Origin: Gemmatimonadota bacterium
GTDB taxonomy: Bacteria > Gemmatimonadota > Gemmatimonadetes > Longimicrobiales > Gaopeijiaceae
Assembly (NCBI GenBank): GCA_030428885.1
Contig: JAUIEJ010000003.1
Location: 1 to 64,000 of the forward strand
Reading direction: 5' to 3'
Length of the DNA stretch: 64,000 nt
Of the stretch, positions 17,446-30,468 are shown one piece after another. The notes below the pieces were generated by a model that worked only from the letters and a program-made list of their open reading frames with translations, ran no database searches and was not told the DNA's origin. Every line of letters starts with the position of its first letter. Positions within the stretch are counted from its first letter, which is position 1. The position numbers and the translations under genes were made by a program.

Positions 17446-18795
17446 ATGTCCACTTCTGCCGACGCCGTGTCCGCCATCGAGTCCCACATGAAGGACGGCC
17501 AGCCGTTGCTGGGCGTCGTGGGCCTCGGGTACGTGGGCCTTCCCCTGGTGGTGGAGTGCGCCGAAGCCGGCCTCACCGTGCTGGGATTCGACGTGAACCC
17601 CGAGGTCGCGGCGCTCATCGAGCGGGGCGAGAGCCACATCCAGGACGTCCCCGCCGAGCAGGTGGCCCGCCTGGTGGAGAAGGGCCTCATCTCGGCCACC
17701 ACCGACATGACGCGCCTGAAGGAGTGCGACGCCATCTCCATCTGCGTGCCCACCCCTCTCTCCAAGACCCGGGACCCCGACGTCTCGTACATCCTCTCCG
17801 CCACCGAGGCGGTGCAGGCCGGGCTCCGGAAGGGGCAGCTCATCGTCCTGGAGTCCACGACCTACCCGGGCACCACGAAGGAACTCATGCTGCCCAAGCT
17901 CGAGGAGACGGGACTCCGGGTGGGAGAGGACTTCTTCCTCTGCTTCTCGCCCGAGCGGGTCGACCCGGGGAATCCCACCTGGCAGACCCGGAACACGCCC
18001 AAGGTCATCGGGGGCGTCACCGAGGCCTGCACCCGGGTGGGGGTGGCCCTCTACGAGCGGTTCATCGACACCATGGTGCCCGTCTCGTCCACCGAGGCCG
18101 CCGAGCTCACCAAGATCCTGGAGAACACCTTCCGGGCGGTGAACATCGGCCTGGTCAACGAGACGGCGCTCATCGCCGATCGCCTGGGCGTGGACGTCTG
18201 GGAGGTCATCGACGCCGCGGCGACCAAGCCCTTCGGCTTCATGAAGTTCACGCCCGGACCGGGTCTGGGGGGGCACTGCATTCCCATCGACCCCCACTAC
18301 CTCGCCTGGCGCATGAAGGAGCTCAACTACCGCACCCGGTTCATCGAACTGGCGTCGGAGGTGAACGGCGAGATGCCGTACTTCGTGCGGGAGAAGGTGC
18401 GGGACGCCCTCAACTCGGTGACCAAGCCGGTCCGGGGTTCGGGGGTGCTGGTCCTGGGCGTGGCCTACAAGCGGGACATCGAAGACGTGCGGGAGTCGCC
18501 GGCGCTGGACATCATGCGCCTCCTCCGGGAGGACGGGGCCGATCTCTCCTACCACGATTCCTACGTGCCCACGCTGGAACACGAGGGTCTGGACCTCACG
18601 TCGGTGGAGCTCACCGACGAGGCCCTGGAGAAGGCCGACATCGTCCTCATCATCACCGACCACACCGACGTGGACTACGCTCGCGTGGTGGATCGGGCGC
18701 CCATCGTGGTGGACACGCGCAACATCACCGCCTCGGTTCTCCCCTCGGCGCGACGGTCCCGGCCCCAGGGCTGGATCGTGAAGTGCGACGCCTGA
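17446..18795 (+). CDS. Nucleotide-sugar dehydrogenase, UDP-N-acetyl-D-glucosamine 6-dehydrogenase type
   Basis: Oxidises C6 of a UDP-sugar to the uronic acid with two NAD+. 449 residues: Rossmann motif GVVGLGYVGLP at about 23-33, the lysine-containing motif GFMKFTPGPGLGGHC with the catalytic Cys at about 278 (GGHCIPIDPHY), and the C-terminal NAD-binding domain GVLVLGVAYKRDIEDVRESPA. The GGHCIPIDPHY form and the TTYPGTT segment resemble the WbpA/TviB/WecC branch rather than the UDP-glucose branch encoded at 31.7 kb. With the aminotransferase at 19.8 kb it could make a diacetamido-uronic acid; the exact substrate is unproved. Confidence 0.9.
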   Translation: MSTSADAVSAIESHMKDGQPLLGVVGLGYVGLPLVVECAEAGLTVLGFDVNPEVAALIERGESHIQDVPAEQVARLVEKGLISATTDMTRLKECDAISICVPTPLSKTRDPDVSYILSATEAVQAGLRKGQLIVLESTTYPGTTKELMLPKLEETGLRVGEDFFLCFSPERVDPGNPTWQTRNTPKVIGGVTEACTRVGVALYERFIDTMVPVSSTEAAELTKILENTFRAVNIGLVNETALIADRLGVDVWEVIDAAATKPFGFMKFTPGPGLGGHCIPIDPHYLAWRMKELNYRTRFIELASEVNGEMPYFVREKVRDALNSVTKPVRGSGVLVLGVAYKRDIEDVRESPALDIMRLLREDGADLSYHDSYVPTLEHEGLDLTSVELTDEALEKADIVLIITDHTDVDYARVVDRAPIVVDTRNITASVLPSARRSRPQGWIVKCDA

Positions 18796-18820
18796 GTCGT
18801 TCGGGAGGCTCTCACGGGGC

Positions 18821-18848
18821 GGGGCGGTGTAGCAGAACCGGTCGCCCC
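18821..18848 (+). terminator. Possible hairpin after the nucleotide-sugar dehydrogenase gene
   Basis: GGGGCG (18821-18826) can pair with CGCCCC (18843-18848), or CGGT with ACCG inside it. It lies in the 77 bases before the TPR lipoprotein gene. There is no T-run, so this is a weak call. Confidence 0.3.
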
Positions 18849-18872
18849 ACCCTGTCCCGGGTTCTGCCGTCC

Positions 18873-19826
18873 ATGCGCCGCTTCGTTCTTCCCGCGCTCC
18901 TGCCCCTCGTCGTCGCCCTCCCGGCCTGCGCGCCGGGCGGCGAGGACTCGGCGGTCCGGCGGGGCGACGTGGCCTTCGCCGCCGACTCCCTGGAGGAGGC
19001 CCTGGCCGAGTATCAACTGGCCGTGGCCCAGGGCGACGACGACCCGGAAGTCTACGCCCGGGTGGCCCACACCTTCGCCCTCCTGGGGCGCGTGGACCCG
19101 GCGGCGGAGAACTACCGCATGGCGGCCGAAGGCGACGAGCGCTTCGCCGACCAGGGGGCCGCGGACCTCATGCATCTGGCCCGGGTGGCCGAGGCGGAGA
19201 ACGACCGGTTCCGCATGGCCACGGCGGTCCTCCAGGCGCTGGAACTCCGCCCGGGGCTGGGGCTGGGAGATCTGGCTCTCCCCCTGGCTCGCCACTTCTG
19301 GCGGAACGGCGAATACGGTCGGGCACTGCCCCTCTATCAGCGGGTGCTGGTCCAGGCCGACACCGTGCCCCGGATCCTCTTCGAGGTGGGCCTGGCCTAC
19401 GAGGAGACGGGGGACTGCCGGCAGGCGCTGCTCTTCTTCGAGCGCTACCGCGACGAGGCCCCCCGGGCCGAGCGCGGCGATGCCGACTGGTACATCGGGA
19501 CGTGCGGGTTCGAGGTGGCCACCGAGCTCCTGGAGTCGTCCCAGCGGGCCGGCGGCGGGGCGTCCATGGAGGAGGCCCTCCGCATGATCGACCGCATGAT
19601 CGAGGTGGGCGAGCCCCGGCACCTCATGAGCCAGGCCCTCTTCCACAAGGGCCGGATCCTGGCCGAACTGGGCGACTGTTCCGGGGCCATGGACGCCTTC
19701 GCCGACGTGTGGGCCCTGGAGCCGGGGGGAAGCGGCGCCCTGGCCAGCCAGGCCCGGGAGCGCTACGACGCCATTCGTTTCGGGCGGGGACTGTCCTCGC
19801 TCCGGGGCGGCACCCGCTGCTACTGA
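18873..19826 (+). CDS. TPR-repeat lipoprotein
   Basis: 317 residues. The start MRRFVLPALLPLVVALPAC ends in a lipobox with the acylated Cys near residue 19, so the protein should be a periplasm-facing lipoprotein. The rest is a chain of about six TPR-like helix pairs (for example ALAEYQLAVAQGDDDPEVYARVAHTFALLGRVDPA and RALPLYQRVLVQADTVPRILFEVGLAYEETGDCRQAL, in part). The ATG at 18873 is chosen for the signal peptide; the frame is open far upstream only as a shadow of the dehydrogenase gene. It lies between two genes for nucleotide-sugar synthesis, which hints at a scaffold role in polysaccharide export, but that is inference. Confidence 0.85.
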   Translation: MRRFVLPALLPLVVALPACAPGGEDSAVRRGDVAFAADSLEEALAEYQLAVAQGDDDPEVYARVAHTFALLGRVDPAAENYRMAAEGDERFADQGAADLMHLARVAEAENDRFRMATAVLQALELRPGLGLGDLALPLARHFWRNGEYGRALPLYQRVLVQADTVPRILFEVGLAYEETGDCRQALLFFERYRDEAPRAERGDADWYIGTCGFEVATELLESSQRAGGGASMEEALRMIDRMIEVGEPRHLMSQALFHKGRILAELGDCSGAMDAFADVWALEPGGSGALASQARERYDAIRFGRGLSSLRGGTRCY

Positions 19827-19841
19827 CCCCCGGGCTCTTCC

Positions 19842-20972
19842 ATGGCCGACACCCCCGTTCCCCTTCTCGATCTCACCGCCCAGTACCGGGCCCACCGGCA
19901 GGAACTCGACGAGGCCGTGGCCCGGGTGGTGGAGTCCCAGTACTTCGTCCTGGGGCCGGAGGTCGAGGGGCTGGAGCAGGAGATGGCCCGGTACCTGGAC
20001 GTGCCCCACGCCGTGGGGGTGGCCAGCGGCACCGACGCCCTCCTCCTCCCGCTCCTGGCGCTGGACCCCCGCCCGGGCGACGAGGTGATCGTCCCGGCCT
20101 TCACGTTCTTCGCCACGGCGGGTGCCGTGTGGAATGCGGGCTTCCGTCCCGTCTTCTGCGACGTCGATCCCCACACCTTCAACGTCACCGCCGAAACCCT
20201 GGAGGCGGCCCGCACCCCCCGGACCCGGGCGGCCATTCCGGTCCACCTCTTCGGCCAGATGGCGCCCATGGGGGAGATCACGGCGTGGGCGGAGTCCCAT
20301 GGCATCACCCTCGTGGAAGACGCGGCCCAGGCGGTGGGAGCCCGGCAGCGCGCCCCCGACGGGACGCCGGTCATGGCGGGTGCGGTGGCGCCCGTCTCGG
20401 CCTTCTCGTTCTTCCCCACGAAAAACCTGGGGGCCTTCGGGGACGGGGGCATGGTCACGGCCCGGGACGGCGAATTGGCGGAGCGGGTCGCCAAGCTCCG
20501 GGTCCACGGGGGCCGACAGATGTACCACCACGACATGGTGGGGACCAACTCCCGCCTGGACGCGCTCCAGGCCGCGGTGCTTCGGGTGAAGCTGCGGTAC
20601 CTGGACGGCTGGGCCGACGGGCGCCGTGCCAACGCCTGCGCCTACGAGGGCCGTCTCGCCGAGGTCGCCGAGGTGCTCACCCCCGTGGTGGCCGAGGGCA
20701 ACTACCACGTGTACAACCAGTACACGATCCGCACCCGGCGCCGCGACGAACTCCGGGCCCATCTCGCCGACCGGGGAATCGGGTCCGGGGTGTACTATCC
20801 CGTGCCCCTCCACCTCCAGGCCTGCTTCGCCGAACTGGGCGTGGGCGAAGGCCGGCTTCCCGTGTCGGAACAGTTGTGCCGCGAGGTCCTGAGCCTTCCG
20901 ATCTTCCCCGAGTTGGGAGAGGACCGCCTGGCCCGGGTGGCCGACGCGATCCGGGGGTTCTTCGGGACCTGA
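19842..20972 (+). CDS. DegT/DnrJ/EryC1/StrS-family sugar aminotransferase
   Basis: PLP-dependent transfer of an amino group to a keto-sugar nucleotide. 376 residues: LDLTAQYRAHR at the N-terminus, ASGTDAL phosphate-binding loop at about 61-67, VEDAAQAVGA with the PLP-N1 Asp at about 160, and the Schiff-base Lys at about 194 in FFPTKNLGAFGDGG. It lies 16 bases after the TPR lipoprotein and one gene after the UDP-GlcNAc-type dehydrogenase. That pairing is known from the WbpA...WbpE route to UDP-2,3-diacetamido uronic acids; here the oxidoreductase and acetyltransferase steps are not in the window. WecE-like and perosamine-type activities are alternatives. Confidence 0.9.
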   Translation: MADTPVPLLDLTAQYRAHRQELDEAVARVVESQYFVLGPEVEGLEQEMARYLDVPHAVGVASGTDALLLPLLALDPRPGDEVIVPAFTFFATAGAVWNAGFRPVFCDVDPHTFNVTAETLEAARTPRTRAAIPVHLFGQMAPMGEITAWAESHGITLVEDAAQAVGARQRAPDGTPVMAGAVAPVSAFSFFPTKNLGAFGDGGMVTARDGELAERVAKLRVHGGRQMYHHDMVGTNSRLDALQAAVLRVKLRYLDGWADGRRANACAYEGRLAEVAEVLTPVVAEGNYHVYNQYTIRTRRRDELRAHLADRGIGSGVYYPVPLHLQACFAELGVGEGRLPVSEQLCREVLSLPIFPELGEDRLARVADAIRGFFGT

Positions 20973-20998
20973 ACAACCGGGGCCCGATCGGGTATCTT
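20969..20998 (+). promoter_or_regulatory. Possible promoter with -10 TATCTT before the BamD-like gene
   Basis: TATCTT at 20993-20998, preceded by CTGAAC at 20969-20974 (18-base spacer), lies 42 bases before the GTG start of the BamD-like gene. TATCTT recurs at two other gene starts (25737, 49675). The -35 match is weak. Confidence 0.25.
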
Positions 20999-21039
20999 CA
21001 ACGGATGCCGTTCCCTCCACTCGAAACCCTGTCCGCTGC

Positions 21040-21813
21040 GTGACCCGATCCATACTGTTCCGGACGACCATCCGGGCCGCTCTGATGTTCACGGCCCTGG
21101 CCGCCACGGCGTGTGCGTCGGGCTCCCGATGGGACGGCCTCACCGCCGCCCAGTTGTTCGAGGTCGGGCGAGGGGAGTACGACGCCGGGGAGTACGGCGA
21201 CGCCGTGCAGACCCTGGAGCGCCTGCTCCTGGCGAGCCCCGGCTTCGAGCAGGCTGCCGAGGCCCAGATCATGCTCGCCCGGTCGTACTTCCACGACGAG
21301 CAGTTCATCCTCGCCCAGTCCGAGTTCACCCGGTTCCTGGACCGCTATCCGGCCCACCCCCAGGCCCCGGCGGCGGCCCTGGGCGTGTGCCGATCCAACG
21401 AGGCCCTGTCTCCCATCTCCCAGCGGGACCAGACCTTCACGGAGCAGGCCGTCCAGGTGTGCCGCAACGTGGCCGCGGACTGGCAGGGGACGGCCCAGGG
21501 CGACTCGGCCGCCACCGTGGCCGTGGAGATGCGGGCGAAGCTGGCCAAGAAGCAATACGACACCGGGCTGTACTACCTCGACCATCTCGGGGTCCCCGAC
21601 GCCGCCATCCTCTACTGGGAAGACCTGGTGGTGAACTACCCCGAGACGGAGTGGGCGCCGGCCGCCCTGGCGGGCATCATCGACGCCTACACCCGGATCG
21701 GGTACGAGGACGAGGTGGAGGCCACGAAGCAGCGCCTCGTGGACGCGTACCCCGAATCGCCCCAGGCCCGGGAGGTCGGCGTCGACGGCGGAGACCCGGC
21801 CGGGGGAGGGTGA
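21040..21813 (+). CDS. bamD: BamD-like outer-membrane assembly lipoprotein
   Basis: 257 residues. The GTG at 21040 gives a signal peptide MTRSILFRTTIRAALMFTALAATAC with a lipobox Cys near residue 25; starting at the ATG at 21085 would leave too short a signal. The mature part begins with the arrangement ...AAQLFEVGRGEYDAGEYGDAVQTLERLL and has five TPR-like units with FTRFLDRYPAHPQAPAA and the conserved late segment LYYLDHLGVPDAAILYWEDLVVNYPETEWAPAAL (shown in part), as in YfiO/ComL proteins. It would work with BamA, not in the window. It is followed after four bases by nadD. Confidence 0.85.
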   Translation: MTRSILFRTTIRAALMFTALAATACASGSRWDGLTAAQLFEVGRGEYDAGEYGDAVQTLERLLLASPGFEQAAEAQIMLARSYFHDEQFILAQSEFTRFLDRYPAHPQAPAAALGVCRSNEALSPISQRDQTFTEQAVQVCRNVAADWQGTAQGDSAATVAVEMRAKLAKKQYDTGLYYLDHLGVPDAAILYWEDLVVNYPETEWAPAALAGIIDAYTRIGYEDEVEATKQRLVDAYPESPQAREVGVDGGDPAGGG

Positions 21814-21817
21814 CCGG

Positions 21818-22395
21818 GTGCGGGTGGGCGTCCTCGGCGGCACCTTCGATCCCCCTCACGTGGGGCATCTGGTGGCCGCCCGCGACGCGCTGGAGGCCCT
21901 GGGCCTTCACCGCGTCCTCTTCGTCCCCGCCCACCGGTCGCCGTTCAAGCCCGGCGACGACGCGACGTCACCGGCGCTGCGGACGGCCATGGTGGAGGCG
22001 GCCGTGGCCCACGACCCGGACTTCGAGGTGAGTCGGGTCGAGGTGGACCGGCCGCCGCCGTCGTTCACCGTGGACACGCTCCGCCTCCTGGCCCGGCGGG
22101 AGCCCGAAGTGCAATGGACCCTTCTCCTGGGCGTGGATCAGTGGGCCGCGTTCGGAGAGTGGAAGGAACCCCGTGAGATCGCGCGTCTGGCGCACATCGC
22201 GATCCTGACCCGGGACGGTCGGGACCCCGCGACCGTGGATCCGGGTGTGGAGGTCCCGTGGACGGCGGTCCCGGTCACGCGCCTCGACGTGTCGTCGTCG
22301 GAGCTGCGGGAGCGGGCTGCGGCGGGCCGGACCCTCCGCCACCTGGTGCCCGATGCGGTGCGCGCATTCATCGAATCGAAGGAACTGTACGCCCC

Positions 22396-22402
<7 letters not shown>
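21818..22402 (+). CDS. nadD: Nicotinate-nucleotide adenylyltransferase
   Basis: Makes nicotinate adenine dinucleotide in NAD synthesis. 194 residues: the nucleotidyltransferase motif GGTFDPPHVGH at 7-17, FVPAHRSPFKP, LLGVDQWAAFGEWKEPREI and the C-terminal VSSSELRERAAAG, which replaces the usual ISSTxIR. The start is GTG at 21818. Its end overlaps the secA ATG by seven bases, an unusual coupling of NAD synthesis with protein export. Confidence 0.95.
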
Positions 22403-25701
<3,299 letters not shown>

Positions 25702-25713
25702 CCCGCCTCCGGA

Positions 25714-25742
25714 TCGCCCGCGGGGCGGTGGGGTCCTATCTT
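25714..25742 (+). promoter_or_regulatory. Possible promoter with -10 TATCTT before rel
   Basis: TATCTT at 25737-25742 with TCGCCC at 25714-25719 (17-base spacer) lies in the 83 bases between secA and rel. TAGAAT at 25746-25751 is an alternative -10. Evidence is sequence likeness only. Confidence 0.25.
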
Positions 25743-25784
25743 CGGTAGAATCCCGCCGCCCCTTCCCGGATTCCCGATCCCTCC

Positions 25785-27992
25785 ATGGTGTTCTCCTCCG
25801 CCAGTTCCCCTCCGACCCCCACCATTCGGGGTGTGCCCCGGCCCCTGGCCCGGGCGTTGGAGGCGTACGCGGATCGTCTCGACGTCGACCTGATCCGGAG
25901 TGCATACGACCTGGCCGTGGAGGGCCATGCGGGGCAGGTGCGGGCGTCGGGCGAGGAGTTCGTGTCCCACACGGTGGAGGTGGCCACGATCCTGGCGGGA
26001 CTCCGCCTGGACACGGCCACCATCGTGGCCGGCCTGGTCCACGACATCGTGGAGGACACGGCCTTCACCCTGGCGGAGTTGGAGGAGCGGTTCGGGCGGG
26101 AGGTGGCCGCCCTGGTGGACGGGGTCACCAAGATCGGCAAGGTCCAGTTCCGGTCCCACACCGAGCAGCAGGTGGAGAACTACCGCAAGCTGCTCCTCTC
26201 CATGGCCGAGGACGCCCGGGTCATCCTCATCAAGCTGGCCGACCGGCTCCACAACATGCGCACGTTGGAGCACCTCCCCGAGGGCAAGCGGCGGCGCATC
26301 GCCCTGGAGACCCGGGAGATCTACGCGCCCCTGGCCCACCGGCTGGGGATCTTCTCCATCAAGTGGGAGCTCGAGGACCTCTCCTTCAAGTTCCTCGAGC
26401 CCGAGGTCTACGACGACCTCACCCGGAAGATCCAGCAGCGGCGCCGGGAGCGGGAACGGCAGATTCTCGAGCTGAAGATGCCCCTGGAGGAGGAACTCCG
26501 GACCCACGGCATCCCGGCGGAGGTCACGGGCCGGCCCAAGCACCTGTGGTCGATCTACAACAAGATGCGCATCCGCGGTCTGCCGTACGAGGAGATCTAC
26601 GACCTCATGGCCATGCGGATCATCACCGACTCGATCCAGCACTGCTACGCGGCCCTGGGCGTGATCCACTCCCGGTGGGCGCCGGTCCAGGAGCGGTTCC
26701 ACGACTACATCGCCACGCCCAAGTCCAACATGTACCGCTCCCTCCACACCACGGTGGTGGGACCCCATGGACGCCGGTACGAGATCCAGATTCGCACCGA
26801 GGAGATGCACCGGACGGCCGAGTACGGGATCGCGGCGCACTGGAAGTACAAAGAAGGGGGCGCGGGGGCGCGGGACGAGGTGGACGAGGCCCTCACCTGG
26901 TTCCGCCAGGTCCTGGAGTGGCAGCAGGACACGAACGAGCCGGAGGAGTTCATGGAATTCCTCCGCATGGACCTCTTCCAGGGCGAGATCTTCGTGTTCA
27001 CGCCCAAGGGGGAGGTGAAGCAGCTCCCCACCGGCGCCACCCCCATCGACTTCGCCTTCGCGGTCCACACCGAGGTGGGATTCCACTGCGCCGGAGCCAA
27101 GGTCAACGGCCGCATCGCCCCCCTCTCCCGGGAACTGCGGAACGGGGACACCGTGGAGATCATCACGAACCCCCGCCAGTGGCCGAACCGGGACTGGCTC
27201 GCCTTCGTGAAGACCTCCCGGGCCCGGGGCCGGATCCGCCAGTGGATCCGGAAGCAGGAGTTCGACTCCGCCGCCGATCTGGGGAAGGAGTTCCTGGACC
27301 GGGAGCTCAAGAAGGCCCGGACCGATCGTCCCACCGAAGCGGTCCTGGGCCGGGCGGCGGAGGAGCTGGGCTACCCCGACTTCGACCACGTCCACGCCGC
27401 CCTGGGACGGGGGGACGTGGGGCCCACCGCGGTGCTGCGGGCCCTCTTCCCGGATCAGGATCCGGTGGAGATGACCAAGCGCCAACCCACGGCGCTGCAG
27501 CGGCTCGCCGAGAAGCTGATCCGCACCAACCGGGGCGTGCGGATCCAGGGAATGGAGAACCTCATGGTTCGCTATTCCCAGTGCTGCCAGCCCGTGCCCG
27601 GCGACGACGTCATCGGGTACGTGACCCGGGGGAGGGGGGTGTCCATCCACCGGGCCGATTGCCCCAACATCCTGAACCTCCCGGACCCGGAACGCCGCAT
27701 CGAGATCGAGTGGGCCGCCGAGAAGGGCGACCGCTTCATGGTGCGGGTGTACATGCGGGGCACGGACCGCCGGGGGCTTCTCTCCGACGTGGCCAAGGCC
27801 ATCACCGACACCGGCACCGACATCCAGCACGCCGACATGCGGAGCGTGGACGGCGGGATGAACGGCGAGTTCGTGGTGGAGGTCCAGGACCTGGCCCACC
27901 TCAAGAAGGTCCTCAAGTCCATCGCCCGGGTGAAGGGCGTCCTCGGCGTCGAGCGCCGGGAGAGTTTCCAGGAAACGGATCTGACCCTCTGA
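25785..27992 (+). CDS. rel: Bifunctional (p)ppGpp synthetase/hydrolase
   Basis: Makes and degrades the stringent-response alarmones. 735 residues: the HD hydrolase domain with the metal motif HDIVEDT at about 86-92, the synthetase domain with [31 protein letters not shown] and the substrate motif [18 protein letters not shown], then TGS ([28 protein letters not shown] region), the zinc-finger/helical part with [14 protein letters not shown], and a C-terminal ACT domain. Both catalytic sites look intact, so a single long RSH enzyme is likely. Being upstream of uvrB with two bases between suggests one transcript. Confidence 0.96.
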   Translation: MVFSSASSPPTPTIRGVPRPLARALEAYADRLDVDLIRSAYDLAVEGHAGQVRASGEEFVSHTVEVATILAGLRLDTATIVAGLVHDIVEDTAFTLAELEERFGREVAALVDGVTKIGKVQFRSHTEQQVENYRKLLLSMAEDARVILIKLADRLHNMRTLEHLPEGKRRRIALETREIYAPLAHRLGIFSIKWELEDLSFKFLEPEVYDDLTRKIQQRRRERERQILELKMPLEEELRTHGIPAEVTGRPKHLWSIYNKMRIRGLPYEEIYDLMAMRIITDSIQHCYAALGVIHSRWAPVQERFHDYIATPKSNMYRSLHTTVVGPHGRRYEIQIRTEEMHRTAEYGIAAHWKYKEGGAGARDEVDEALTWFRQVLEWQQDTNEPEEFMEFLRMDLFQGEIFVFTPKGEVKQLPTGATPIDFAFAVHTEVGFHCAGAKVNGRIAPLSRELRNGDTVEIITNPRQWPNRDWLAFVKTSRARGRIRQWIRKQEFDSAADLGKEFLDRELKKARTDRPTEAVLGRAAEELGYPDFDHVHAALGRGDVGPTAVLRALFPDQDPVEMTKRQPTALQRLAEKLIRTNRGVRIQGMENLMVRYSQCCQPVPGDDVIGYVTRGRGVSIHRADCPNILNLPDPERRIEIEWAAEKGDRFMVRVYMRGTDRRGLLSDVAKAITDTGTDIQHADMRSVDGGMNGEFVVEVQDLAHLKKVLKSIARVKGVLGVERRESFQETDLTL

Positions 27993-27994
27993 CC

Positions 27995-29986
27995 ATGTCG
28001 CTCTTCCAGCTCGAGTCCACCTATCGGCCCGCCGGAGACCAGCCCGCCGCCATCCGGGAACTGGGCGACGGTCTGGCCCGGGGAGACCGCCACCAGGTGC
28101 TCCTGGGGGCCACCGGGACGGGGAAGACCTTCTCCATCGCCCACGTCATCGCCGAACACGGGCGTCCCACCCTGGTGATGAGCCACAACAAGACCCTGGC
28201 GGCCCAGCTCTACGGCGAGTTGAAGTCCCTCTTCCCGCGCAACGCGGTGGAGTACTTCATCAGCTACTACGACTACTACCAGCCCGAGGCCTACGTCCCG
28301 GCCACGGACACCTACATCGAGAAGGACTCCTCCATCAACGAGGACATCGAGCGGCTCCGGCTCCGGGCCACGTCGTCGCTCATGGAGCGGGAAGACGTCA
28401 TCGTGGTGGCCTCGGTGTCCTGCATCTACGGCCTGGGGAATCCCCGGGACTACCGGGAGCTCATGCTCCACCTGACCGTGGGCGAAGAGAAGCCCCGGAA
28501 GGCGATCCTCGAGGGGCTGGTGGCCATCCAGTACTCGCGGAACGACTACGTCTTCGAGCGGGGCACCTTCCGGGTCCGAGGCGACACGGTGGAGATCTTC
28601 CCGGCCTACGACGAGCAGGCCGTGCGGGTGGAGCTGTGGGGGGACGAGGTGGAACGCATCACCCGCTTCGACCCTCTCACCGGCGAGACCATCGTCCAGA
28701 TGGACCGCACGGCCGTCTACCCGGCCAGCCACTACGTCACGCGGCGCCGCACCATCGACCAGATGATCCCCTTGGTGAAGGACGAGCTCGGGCACCAGGT
28801 GGTGAAGTTCCAGGCCGAGGGACGTCTGCTCGAGGCCCAGCGCATCGAACAGCGCACGACCTTCGACATCGAGATGATGCGGGAGATCGGGACCTGCCCG
28901 GGGATCGAGAACTACTCCCTCTACACCTCGGGGCGACAGCCGGGGGAGCGCCCCGCCTGTCTCTTCGACTACTTCCCCGACGACTTCCTCCTCATCGTCG
29001 ACGAGAGCCACGTCTCCGTGCCCCAGATCGGCGGGATGTACAACGGCGACCGGGCCCGGAAGCTCACCCTGGTGGACCACGGGTTCCGACTGCCGTCGGC
29101 CCTGGACAACCGGCCCCTCAAGTTCGAGGAGTGGGAGGGCCTGGTGAACCAGGCCATCTTCGTTTCGGCGACCCCGGGGGAGTGGGAGCTGGGCAAGGCC
29201 GGCGGGGTGGTGGTGGAGCAGATCATCCGGCCCACGGGGCTGGTGGACCCGGAGGTCCACATCCGTCCCGTGAAGGGACAGGTGGACGACCTCCTGGCCG
29301 AGATCCGGGAGCGGGAGGCCCGGGGCGAGCGGGTCCTGGTCACCACCCTCACGAAACGCATGGCCGAGGACCTCTTCGAGTACCTGGCTTCGGTGGGGGT
29401 CCGGGTGCGCTACATGCACTCGGACATCAACGCCATCGAGCGCATGGACATCCTACGCACCCTGCGGCTCGGGAAGATCGACGTCCTGGTGGGCATCAAC
29501 CTCCTCCGGGAGGGCCTGGACCTTCCCGAGGTGTCGCTGGTGGCCATCCTGGACGCCGACAAGGAGGGCTTCCTCCGGGACGGGCGCTCCCTGATCCAGA
29601 CCATCGGGCGGGCGGCCCGGAACGTGAACGGCAAGGCGATCCTGTACGCCGACAAGGTGACCCGCTCCATGCAGACCTGTCTCGACGAGACGAACCGGCG
29701 GCGGGAGATCCAGATCGCCTACAACGAGGAGCACGGGATCACCCCCGAGACGATCCGGAAGAGCGTGGAGCAGATCGAGTTCTCCACCCGTGTCGCCGAC
29801 GCGCGCCAGAAGCCGGCCAAGGTGGCGGAGGCGCCCACCACCTACGCCGACGAAGTGGATCGAGAGGCCTACATCAAGATCCTGGAAGCCGAGATGGCCG
29901 AGGCCGCCGAGGCCCTGGACTTCGAGCGGGCGGCCCTCATCCGGGATCAGCTCTTCCAGTTGCGCTCGGAGTTCCAGGCGTCGTGA
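27995..29986 (+). CDS. uvrB: UvrABC system protein B
   Basis: Damage-verifying helicase-like subunit of nucleotide excision repair. 663 residues: Walker A GATGTGKT at about 38-45, the beta-hairpin that is inserted into DNA with [12 protein letters not shown], motif [17 protein letters not shown], helicase motif [19 protein letters not shown], and the UvrC-binding UVR domain at the C-terminus ([21 protein letters not shown]). The ATG at 27995 is two bases after the rel stop. Its stop overlaps the GTG of tsaE. Confidence 0.98.
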   Translation: MSLFQLESTYRPAGDQPAAIRELGDGLARGDRHQVLLGATGTGKTFSIAHVIAEHGRPTLVMSHNKTLAAQLYGELKSLFPRNAVEYFISYYDYYQPEAYVPATDTYIEKDSSINEDIERLRLRATSSLMEREDVIVVASVSCIYGLGNPRDYRELMLHLTVGEEKPRKAILEGLVAIQYSRNDYVFERGTFRVRGDTVEIFPAYDEQAVRVELWGDEVERITRFDPLTGETIVQMDRTAVYPASHYVTRRRTIDQMIPLVKDELGHQVVKFQAEGRLLEAQRIEQRTTFDIEMMREIGTCPGIENYSLYTSGRQPGERPACLFDYFPDDFLLIVDESHVSVPQIGGMYNGDRARKLTLVDHGFRLPSALDNRPLKFEEWEGLVNQAIFVSATPGEWELGKAGGVVVEQIIRPTGLVDPEVHIRPVKGQVDDLLAEIREREARGERVLVTTLTKRMAEDLFEYLASVGVRVRYMHSDINAIERMDILRTLRLGKIDVLVGINLLREGLDLPEVSLVAILDADKEGFLRDGRSLIQTIGRAARNVNGKAILYADKVTRSMQTCLDETNRRREIQIAYNEEHGITPETIRKSVEQIEFSTRVADARQKPAKVAEAPTTYADEVDREAYIKILEAEMAEAAEALDFERAALIRDQLFQLRSEFQAS

Positions 29987-30468
29987 GTCCCGGGACCGCG
30001 GAGTTGGGCGAGGCGGCGATGGAGGCGTGGGGCCGGGCCATCGGGTCCGCCGCGGCGGCGCCCCTCTTCCTGGCCCTGGACGGACCCCTGGGCGCCGGCA
30101 AGTCGGTCCTGGCCCGGAGCATCGCCCGGGGGGTGGGGGTGACGGGGCCCGTGCCCTCGCCCACCTACACCCTGGTCCAGATCTACGAGCCCCGGGAGGG
30201 GCGCCGCCTGATCCACATGGACCTGTACCGCCTGGACCACGCCGACGACGTGCTGGAACTGGGATGGGACGACATCGTGGCCGACCCCGACGCCCTGGTG
30301 GTGGTGGAGTGGGCGGCCCGGGCCGGGCCCCACCTGCCGCGGGATCGCTGGTCGGTGGCCCTGGGCCCGGTGGAGGGGGCGCCGTCGCTCCGGCACGTGG
30401 AGTGGCACTCGGTGGGGCGGCCCCCGGCGCTGCCGGCGCCCGCCGGCACCGACCCGGCGGTCCCGTGA
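29983..30468 (+). CDS. tsaE: tRNA threonylcarbamoyladenosine biosynthesis ATPase TsaE
   Basis: ATPase that cycles the TsaB-TsaD complex in t6A37 tRNA modification. 161 residues: Walker A GPLGAGKS, the segment [12 protein letters not shown] and [20 protein letters not shown], which holds the Walker B-like DLYR motif, and VVVEWAARA. Starts at the GTG overlapping the uvrB stop as GTGA. The N-terminal helix and the Pro/Ala-rich tail are variable. Confidence 0.95.
   Translation: MSPGTAELGEAAMEAWGRAIGSAAAAPLFLALDGPLGAGKSVLARSIARGVGVTGPVPSPTYTLVQIYEPREGRRLIHMDLYRLDHADDVLELGWDDIVADPDALVVVEWAARAGPHLPRDRWSVALGPVEGAPSLRHVEWHSVGRPPALPAPAGTDPAVP

Noticed and set aside
17304-18872. Upstream extension of the TPR lipoprotein frame through the nucleotide-sugar dehydrogenase gene
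   Set aside because: The extension is out of frame with a complete enzyme; the signal peptide at 18873 marks the true start.
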